NCBI GenBank assembly: GCA_031289385.1
Contig: JAITPP010000087.1
Span: 1-5,138 of the forward strand
Direction of reading: 5' to 3'
Source: Prevotellaceae bacterium
GTDB lineage: Bacteria; Bacteroidota; Bacteroidia; Bacteroidales; UBA932
Length of the DNA: 5,138 bases
Part shown: one piece after another, positions 1 through 5,000 of the stretch
How positions within the stretch are numbered: position 1 is the stretch's first letter
Layout of the letters: the number at the start of each line of letters is the position of its first letter
Program-made: the position numbers and the translations under genes
Notes under the pieces: model-generated
What the model saw: only the letters and a program-made list of their open reading frames with translations
Told to the model about the DNA's origin: nothing
Database searches by the model: none

Positions 1-588
1 GTTATTGATTTTGTTGATAAGTTAAAACTCTGCAACTACAAACAAAATTACACATTTGCCGTTTGCACCTGCGGGCTGTTTTCGGCTTACACAATCAACC
101 GTTTCAAAAAACAGGCAGAGCGAAAAAATATGCACCTGAACAGTGGATTTACAATTAAACTTCCCGACAATTATATTCTCATTGCCAATTTGTTACGCCC
201 TGAACATGAGCGAGAAAAAATTATTGAAAATTCGCAAATCGAAATAAATGTCGTAAATGCAGCCATTTCGGCGCGAGTGAAAACAATTTCGAAAAAATAT
301 CAGGGATTTTTGCCGCGTTTGGTATCGGCAATTTCTTATCCTGTTTATGCTTACGGAAGAAGCACAAAACCGTTTTATGCAACAGATGCCTGCACAGGTT
401 GCGGTTTGTGCGAAAGTATATGTCCCGTAAAAATGATTTCGTTGGAAAACGGCAAACCCGTATGGAAAAAAGGCAAATGCGCACAATGTATAGGCTGCCT
501 GCACCGCTGTCCGTCAAAAGCAATTCAGCACGGACGCAAAACAATAAAACGAGGACGATACGTAAATCCTAAAAGCCGATTTTTATAA
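1..588 (+). CDS. EFR1-family ferredoxin (flavodoxin-like plus 2[4Fe-4S]), 5'-truncated by window edge
   Basis: The frame is open from base 1 to the TAA at 586-588, giving 195 visible residues. The ATG at 130 is internal: residues before it (TFAVCTCG near residues 19-26) belong to the end of a flavodoxin-like domain, and the phrase LPDNYI follows at residues 54-59, as in EFR1 proteins. The C-terminal part is a bacterial 2[4Fe-4S] ferredoxin domain. Cluster ligands are Cys131, 134, 137, 141 (CTGCGLCESICP) and Cys160, 163, 166, 170 (CAQCIGCLHRCP), both intact CxxCxxCxxxCP motifs. The tail GRYVNP is also typical of the family. Such proteins are predicted cytoplasmic electron carriers that pair a flavin-binding and an iron-sulfur module; partner and pathway are not known from the sequence. 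Family members are about 250-270 residues, so roughly 60-70 residues are missing upstream. The gene converges on hicB. The family call is firm, the physiological role is not. Confidence 0.87.
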   Translation, partial: VIDFVDKLKLCNYKQNYTFAVCTCGLFSAYTINRFKKQAERKNMHLNSGFTIKLPDNYILIANLLRPEHEREKIIENSQIEINVVNAAISARVKTISKKYQGFLPRLVSAISYPVYAYGRSTKPFYATDACTGCGLCESICPVKMISLENGKPVWKKGKCAQCIGCLHRCPSKAIQHGRKTIKRGRYVNPKSRFL

Positions 589-592
589 ATAA

Positions 593-837
593 GTATTTGG
601 TATTTAGTCGTTAGTATTTAGTCGTTGGTATTTGGTCGTTGGTATTTGGTCGTTGGTATTTAGTCGTTGGTATTTGGTCGTTAGTATTTGGTCGTTAGTA
701 TTTGGTCGTTGGTATTTGGTCGTTGGTATTTGGTCGTTGGTATTTGGTCGTTAGTATTTAGTCGTTAGTATTTGGTATTTAGTCGTTGGTATTTGGTATT
801 TGGTATTTAGTCGTTAGTATTTGGTATTTAGTCGCTA
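593..837 (+). repeat. GT-rich arm: 35 heptamers GTATTTR / GTCGTTR
   Basis: There are two unit types: A (GTATTTG or GTATTTA, 20 copies) and B (GTCGTTG or GTCGTTA, 15 copies, the last being GTCGCTA). They mostly alternate as a 14-bp AB unit; AA and AAA occur, but BB never does. Three identical 14-mers stand in a row at 698-739. The arm both begins and ends with A-A-B. Within a unit almost all variation is G/A at position 7, which keeps base pairing possible with the second arm through G-U pairs in RNA. Confidence 0.97.
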
Positions 838-1061
838 TTAATCACTAACCATTAATCATTAATCACTAACCATTAATCACTAACCATTAATCACTAACCA
901 TTAATCACTAACCATTAATCACTAACCATTAATCACTAACCATTAATCACTAATCATTAATCACTAATCACTAATCACTAACCATTAATCACTAATCACT
1001 AACCATTAATCACTAATCATTAACCACTAATCACTAATCATTAATCATTAATCATTAACCA
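838..1061 (+). repeat. G-free CA-rich arm: 32 heptamers YTAAYCA
   Basis: The units are TTAATCA, CTAACCA, CTAATCA and TTAACCA, in the same 7-nt register as the first arm. Six identical 14-mers (TTAATCA plus CTAACCA) occupy 859-942; the distal half is more mixed. The + strand contains no G at all from 835 to 1074, a 240-nt stretch. All changes are C/T at two fixed positions (1 and 5 of the unit), which suggests transitions plus repeat homogenisation. Confidence 0.97.
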
Positions 1062-1063
1062 TT

Positions 1064-1099
1064 AAAATAAAAAAGCCCTGCCATAATAATCAGCAGGGC
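1064..1099 (-). terminator. Rho-independent terminator of hicAB
   Basis: A perfect 7-bp stem GCCCTGC (1075-1081) / GCAGGGC (1093-1099) with an 11-nt loop is followed, in minus-strand reading, by TTTTTTATTTT (1074-1064). It lies 22 nt beyond the hicB stop codon, the right place to end a hicA-hicB transcript. In plus-strand reading the stem is followed by ATAATCAATAAAG with no U tract, so it should not efficiently stop transcripts coming from the EFR1 gene and the satellite. Confidence 0.87.
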
Positions 1100-1121
1100 A
1101 TAATCAATAAAGTTAATATCT

Positions 1122-1457
1122 TTATAAAGCCATTGCTTTTTCAATAGCATCTTTCACAAAGGCATTAAGCGTTCGTCCTCTTAATTTTGCCGTAATTACA
1201 GCTTTGCGATGCAATTCAGGTGTCAGGCGCACATTAAAATTGCCTTTATAACTTTTTTCAACAGGGGTTTTATCTCGTTCACAATCTTTTATATGTTCGT
1301 CCACCATATAATAAAATGCCTGTTTAAGTTCATCTACCGATTCTCCTTCAAAAGTAATAAGGTCGTTTATTCCCTCTATTTTACCAAAAAAAACATTATC
1401 GTCGGCAGAAAAATTTACCGAACCGATAAAACCTTTATAAGTTAATACATTATTCAT
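1122..1457 (-). CDS. hicB: HicB-family antitoxin
   Basis: The protein is 111 residues and starts at an ATG (1457-1455), 8 nt after the hicA stop. Residues about 5-60 form the HicB partial RNase-H-like fold (YKGFIGSVNFSADDNVFFGKIEG, an acidic helix around ESVDELKQAFYYMVDEHI). Residues about 72-109 form a ribbon-helix-helix DNA-binding domain: strand GNFNVRL, then helices around ELHRKAVITAKLRG and TLNAFVKDAIEKAM. The family binds and neutralises HicA, and through the RHH domain usually represses its own operon, here presumably at the palindrome 1751-1769. Gene order is toxin then antitoxin, as in most hicAB loci. The ribosome site is weak (AAATAAG upstream of ATG), normal for Bacteroidota. Length and all domains look complete. 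Confidence 0.94.
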   Translation of the reverse strand: MNNVLTYKGFIGSVNFSADDNVFFGKIEGINDLITFEGESVDELKQAFYYMVDEHIKDCERDKTPVEKSYKGNFNVRLTPELHRKAVITAKLRGRTLNAFVKDAIEKAMAL

Positions 1458-1465
1458 AATCTTAT

Positions 1466-1693
1466 TTATTTAATTAATCTTTTGTTTTTCAATTCATTTA
1501 TAACAATATCTAATTGATAGAGTTTCATAATATTACCCGGATGCGGCTTATGCAACTTTATTTTATGCTCTTTCTTTTCAAAACACACTCTTGAGCCTGC
1601 TCCTTGCATTTCGCTGTATCCGAATGTTGATAATAACGTTCTTAATTCGTTATATGTAAAATCTTTTGGCTTCAAAATCAATCTCGCTATCAA
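1466..1693 (-). CDS. hicA: HicA-family toxin (variant with GSR and HKPHP motifs), uncertain start
   Basis: HicA toxins are small dsRBD-fold mRNA interferases blocked by HicB. The protein is 75 residues from a TTG start (1693-1691). KPKDFTYNEL (residues 8-17), GAGSRVCF (31-38) and HKPHPGN (48-54) place it in a HicA branch in which the usual GSH motif with catalytic His reads GSR (Arg35). Such GSR/HKPHP proteins are annotated as HicA, but their catalytic residues may be His48 or His51 rather than the missing one. The frame continues upstream to ATA at 1711-1709, reading ISKIDKLIARL, and then meets TAA at 1717-1715. From memory, relatives begin with something like MSKIDKLI, so the ATA may be a mutated ATG. 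No ATG or GTG is available, and TTG is the first standard start. hicB follows after 8 nt. Family call is strong; activity and exact start are uncertain. Confidence 0.9.
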   Translation of the reverse strand: MIARLILKPKDFTYNELRTLLSTFGYSEMQGAGSRVCFEKKEHKIKLHKPHPGNIMKLYQLDIVINELKNKRLIK

Positions 1694-1725
1694 TTTATCT
1701 ATCTTTGATATCTGTTATTTTTTTA

Positions 1726-1754
1726 CAAAAATAAAAAATAATTTTTAATTGCAA
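1726..1754 (-). promoter_or_regulatory. Candidate Bacteroidota-type promoter of hicAB
   Basis: In minus-strand reading TATTTTTG (1733-1726) matches the Bacteroidota -7 consensus TAnnTTTG. A TTG (1754-1752) lies 18 nt upstream, close to the usual spacing of about 19-21 for the -33 element. Transcription would start near 1720, leaving about 9 nt to the ATA codon or about 27 nt to the TTG start of hicA. The region is very AT-rich, so a chance match is possible. Confidence 0.5.
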
Positions 1755-1769
1755 CTAAATTTTAGTTGC
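1751..1769. promoter_or_regulatory. Perfect palindrome, candidate HicB operator
   Basis: GCAACTAAA (1751-1759) and TTTAGTTGC (1761-1769) are perfect 9-bp inverted arms around the single base 1760. The palindrome overlaps the TTG of the proposed -33 element of the hicA promoter, where binding by a ribbon-helix-helix HicB dimer would block transcription. Autoregulation at promoter-overlapping inverted repeats is known for HicAB systems; the site itself is inferred. On the plus strand it is followed by TTTTT, so it could act as a small terminator, but no plus-strand gene lies upstream. Confidence 0.55.
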
Positions 1770-1794
1770 TTTTTCTGTTAAATAATATTAAATA

Positions 1795-1815
1795 GTATTC
1801 GGCATTTAGTCGTTA
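1795..1815 (+). repeat. Three-unit remnant of the GT-arm heptamers
   Basis: GTATTCG, GCATTTA and GTCGTTA follow one another in register and differ from the A, A, B units of the satellite by one, one and zero bases if the closest variants are used (GTATTTG, GTATTTA, GTCGTTA). The order A-A-B equals the start of both complete copies, but no lead-in AAATAA and no CA arm follow. It is probably a decayed or nascent copy of the same element. Confidence 0.75.
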
Positions 1816-1906
1816 GTTCATTCCTACATTCTTCAAATCGTGCGGGTGAGCGTTTATAATTCTATTCTGCTTTTGTACTCCGCACTTTGCTTGTTGCGTT
1901 TTTTTT

Positions 1907-1925
1907 CGTAGGGCGTTGCCCTACG
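1907..1925. repeat. Perfect 8-bp hairpin CGTAGGGC-GTT-GCCCTACG
   Basis: The arms CGTAGGGC (1907-1914) and GCCCTACG (1918-1925) pair perfectly around a GTT loop. Eight T residues precede it on the plus strand (1899-1906), so in either direction the stem is not followed by a U tract: the minus-strand reading is followed by G and eight A residues. This argues against a terminator. It looks like part of a dispersed intergenic repeat, an inference from its shape and neighbours. Confidence 0.75.
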
Positions 1926-1935
1926 CTAAATTAAG

Positions 1936-1951
1936 TTGCCTTTCAGGGCAA
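1936..1951. repeat. Small hairpin TTGCC-TTTCAG-GGCAA
   Basis: A 5-bp stem TTGCC (1936-1940) / GGCAA (1947-1951) encloses TTTCAG, 10 nt after the stronger hairpin. The two GC-rich stems sit side by side in otherwise AT-rich DNA and are best seen as one composite palindromic unit. Confidence 0.55.
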
Positions 1952-1970
1952 GTAATTTGTAATTGATTTT

Positions 1971-1997
1971 TCTGCGTAAATCTGTATTATCTGCGTG
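1971..1997 (+). repeat. Short direct repeat, TCTGCGT-type units
   Basis: TCTGCGTAAA (1971), TCTGTATTAT (1981) and TCTGCGTG (1990) form three related units at spacings of 10 and 9 nt; the middle one has lost CG. I remember similar CTGCGT strings from intergenic DNA of Bacteroidota, but cannot verify this here. No function is evident. Confidence 0.5.
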
Positions 1998-2011
1998 CCT
2001 TTCAACTCAAC

Positions 2012-2083
2012 AAATAAGTATTTAGTATTTAGTCGTTATTAATCATTAATCACTAATCATTAACCACTAATCATTAATCACTA
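2012..2083. repeat. Short complete copy of the two-armed heptamer element
   Basis: It has the same lead-in AAATAA (2012-2017), then three GT units (GTATTTA, GTATTTA, GTCGTTA; 2018-2038), the same TTAATCA junction unit and six YTAAYCA units (2039-2080) plus a partial CTA (2081-2083), again in one unbroken 7-nt register. Lead-in plus the first three units match the long copy at 587-613 in 26 of 27 bases, and the junction (2025-2045) matches 824-844 in 20 of 21. It has the same genomic orientation as the long copy. It ends 2 bp from the sprA stop codon. Confidence 0.95.
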
Positions 2084-2085
2084 TT

Positions 2086-5000
2086 TTATTGCGCAAATGT
2101 CATTCGCAAACTGAACCCGAACGATGTGTTTGTTGTTGATATTGACGACACGTATGGCTCGTTCAGTTGCCGTTCAAAAAACAATCGCAAATTTATTTTA
2201 TCGCCAATAGCATAATCTGCTGTTGCAGTAAATGAAATTACTTTTCTGCCATCGCCAATTTGGCTATATATATCGCTTTCGTCGAGTTTGCGAATTATAT
2301 TCAAATCTTCGCGCAACGAAAAATCGCCTTTCAATCGCAATGTCGTTTTCTGATTACGCCGCGTGAAACTTCCAAAATTAAATATCTGCGGAAGATCTTC
2401 AAACGTATATCCAACGCCTACAACGTATTGCTGATTTCGTGTTTCGCTAATCTGGTTATTTGACAAACTAAGCGCAACGGTGCGTGTTTTGGTAATTTCA
2501 AAGTTTGCCAGCAGCATATTTTTGAAACTCAAATCAACTCTAAACAGCGGACTCATTGTTTCGCGTATCGATACGTTTGTCATTTCGCGATGTGCAATAA
2601 AATCGCCCAAAACGTTGCGAACATAACTTAATCCGTCGGGACTTTGGCTATACAGTTGATTTGACGAATAAGAATTTACCGAGTAAGTAGAAGTATATGA
2701 GTGTGTGAGTGTTGCGCTTCTCAAATATTTTTTGAGGCTGTTTAATCGCGATAAGCCGTTGTATTGAATATTCCAGTTAGGCAAAGGAATTACTGAAAAA
2801 TCAATAAATTTTGAATTTGAAATATTGGTATAAGCCGATAAAAACGAATTTATCAAAACGTCTTGCGAAAATTCTCCGTAACCATCGGGATATGCGTTTG
2901 TTCCGGGATTATAGCCTGTTTGTGATTGGCGTTGTCGGTTATTTGCAAGTTTCCATGCAATATCTTTGCGTGCCGACAAGAATTTTTCGTAAGATTTTGA
3001 TTTATATTTATTTTCGGCTGTCGGATTTTCAAATGCCGAACTTATTGATACAACAGATATAATGAAATTTCCTGTTTCGGTTTCAAGTCCGTTAGGATCA
3101 ACAACATTGTACATTACATTGCTTGACATTTTTTGACGTCGTCCTGTAACATCAATATTTAAATCTTTTATTGGTTCTACTCGCGCACGATACGAGAAAT
3201 TTTTTGTTTGCGACATCAAGTAGGGATTAAAAAACGAAGTATCGGTTGTAAGCCAGCGGTTTTGCCGCGCCTCTTCAATAAAATCCATTGATTGTCCGCC
3301 CATTATAAATTTCCAGCCCGGCGATAAATTTCCGTTGAAATTGCTCATTCCCAAAATTTTAGATTCGCCTTTAAATCCGGGCAAGGTTGTTGCGCCTTGT
3401 TGTGCGTATGTAAAGTTTACCGTTTTCACCGACATTAGCAGGCGTGCAAGGAATTTTGCCGAGTACGAAACAGGATTTTGCGGTTTTGGAACTTTCCCTG
3501 TTACAACAACCGTTGCATCTCTGTATTCTTTGTCGAACGAAACACTGATGCTGTTTTTGTCGATTATCTGAACATTGCCTCGTATTTCTTTTCCGTCGCT
3601 GTCGTATGCTTTTACTGTGATATTATTTGTCTTTAACTTGTGCGTAACAGTGTGCTTTCGTCCCGAAAGGAATCTTATTTTTTTCGATTCGTAAGTTACT
3701 GTCGTTGTTTCGGTTTTCGGACGCGCTCGCCCGTCAAATTCATCATTAATACGTTTCAAAAATTTTACTTTGTTATACAAACTTGTTAATGTTGCACCTG
3801 CGTTTATATCAAATGTTTGTGTATTGCTGATAGTGTTTCCCGGATCATAATCGTCCATATTGCGTAAATTGGCAACCCATTCGTAACCTGCGCGATAACT
3901 TACTTGCGTGTTCAGCCAACTAAGCATCGAAATTCTGCTGAGCGGCACTTGCCATGTAAATTGTAAATTGTGATTATAATTAATATTACGTCCGAAATTC
4001 CAGAAATTACTCCACACCGAGTCGCGCCAATGCTGATAACCTTGCGGATCGCGGCTTTTGTTTACAATTCCTTCGGGCTCGTCAATGCGGGCAAGGTTTG
4101 TGGCGTTAAAATCAACACGAAGACTTCTTGTTATATCATACACAACCGCATAACGCCGTTCCCATGTAAAATCTTTCGAATATGTCGAAGGTATTTCTAT
4201 TTCGGGTGTTGATATGTTTCTTGTTGTTAATTCGTTATAATATCTGTTTATTTCCGAAGTAAAACTAAATTGATTAGGATACGGATTTATTCCTAACTCG
4301 CGGAAAAACGCCAGCGATTTCGGTTTTAATTTCTTAAACGGTTGCCAATATTTGGGCTGAATATTATATGCGTATGCTAAAAGTGCGCTGTAAGTTTCTT
4401 GCAGATTTCCCGCCGTGCGTGCATTTCGTCTTAATTGTTGAGTATAGGCATAACTTAACGAAAGATTTGAAATGTCAAAAACTTTTTGTCCATCGCTGTT
4501 TGCAGGTGTAATACGAACATTCGACAAGTTAAACGATTTTTGCTGAACAAAAGTTTTCGCCATCATTTCAAGCGAATCGCGTGCTCGTCCTGATAAAGCA
4601 TCCAATGCCGTTTTCAGTTTTACATCTTGATTAAAAGGATTGTACAACGGAATTTCGTGATGCGCCGAATATCCAAAGAAGAACGGAATTTTTACGCCCC
4701 ACTTTTCGGGGAAAAATTTTCCGAGTTCAAGGTTTGTCATTAGGCTGTATTCGTAAACATCTTCGTGCGCTCTGTCGATATAACGTTGTTCGATACTTCC
4801 AAAACCGTTTGTAATCATAGTGCCTGAAAGCGTTAGCGAGCCTAAGTCGGCAAGTTGAGCCGTAGCGCGGGCTGTGGCTGCCCAGCCGCCTTCGTTTTCG
4901 TAGTCGGAAAGTCTAAATTCATTTATCCAAACTACCGCCGATTTATCAAGCCCATCGTCGGTTCTGCCTGTTGTTTTTTTAGGATTTCTGACTCCTATCA

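Larger units (their letters stand above)
587..1061. repeat. Long two-armed heptamer satellite (67 units in one register)
   Basis: The element starts inside the stop codon of the EFR1 gene with the lead-in AAATAA (587-592). It then runs 469 nt (593-1061) as 67 consecutive 7-nt units without a single insertion or deletion. Units 1-35 follow GTMKTTR and units 36-67 follow YTAAYCA; the switch is at 837/838. Read on opposite strands, both arms belong to a common heptamer TTRRTNN, so the whole is an imperfect inverted repeat with arms of 245 and 224 nt. Every + frame of the second arm contains TAA, so that arm is not coding. A shorter copy with the same lead-in and junction lies at 2012-2083. Function is unknown. 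Growth by slippage or unequal exchange is an inference. Confidence 0.97.
1816..2011. other. Intergenic stretch without a recognised gene
   Basis: No start-to-stop reading frame of convincing length is present. The stretch holds two hairpins (1907-1925, 1936-1951) and a short CTGCGT-type repeat (1971-1997), listed separately. A stop-free minus-strand run from about 1920 to the TAA at 1815-1813 encodes about 35 residues ending in NAHPHDLKNVGMN but has no ATG near its beginning. It could be the tail of a dead gene or chance. Base composition (GCGGGTGAGCG, CTCCGCACTTTGC) is less AT-rich than the flanking gap, hinting at inserted repeat DNA. Confidence 0.5.

Noticed and set aside
130..132. ATG as start of the EFR1 gene
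   Set aside because: The frame is open to base 1 and the residues before this Met match the end of the flavodoxin-like domain.
193..544. Two minus-strand open frames of 103 and 107 residues
   Set aside because: They are antisense to the EFR1 gene, whose ferredoxin cysteine motifs are unmistakable; their translations resemble no family.
593..837. Coding repeat protein from the GT arm
   Set aside because: Units ending in A create TAG stops at several places in the different frames, there is no start, and the arm continues into a stop-filled arm.
593..1061. CRISPR array
   Set aside because: The repeats are 7 nt, contiguous and without unique spacers, and no cas gene is present.
1209..1445. 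Plus-strand open frame of 78 residues
   Set aside because: It is the antisense shadow of hicB, which has clear domains.
1700..1707. Plus-strand -7 promoter match TATCTTTG
   Set aside because: No TTG stands at the right distance upstream and no plus-strand gene follows.
1907..1925. Terminator for sprA or for a plus-strand transcript
   Set aside because: The T tract precedes the stem on the plus strand, and in minus-strand reading the stem is followed by G and an A run; no U tract follows in either direction.
2260..4212. Plus-strand open frames at 2260-2463, 2811-3062, 3335-3571 and 3970-4212
   Set aside because: All are antisense to the continuous sprA frame and show no recognisable protein features.
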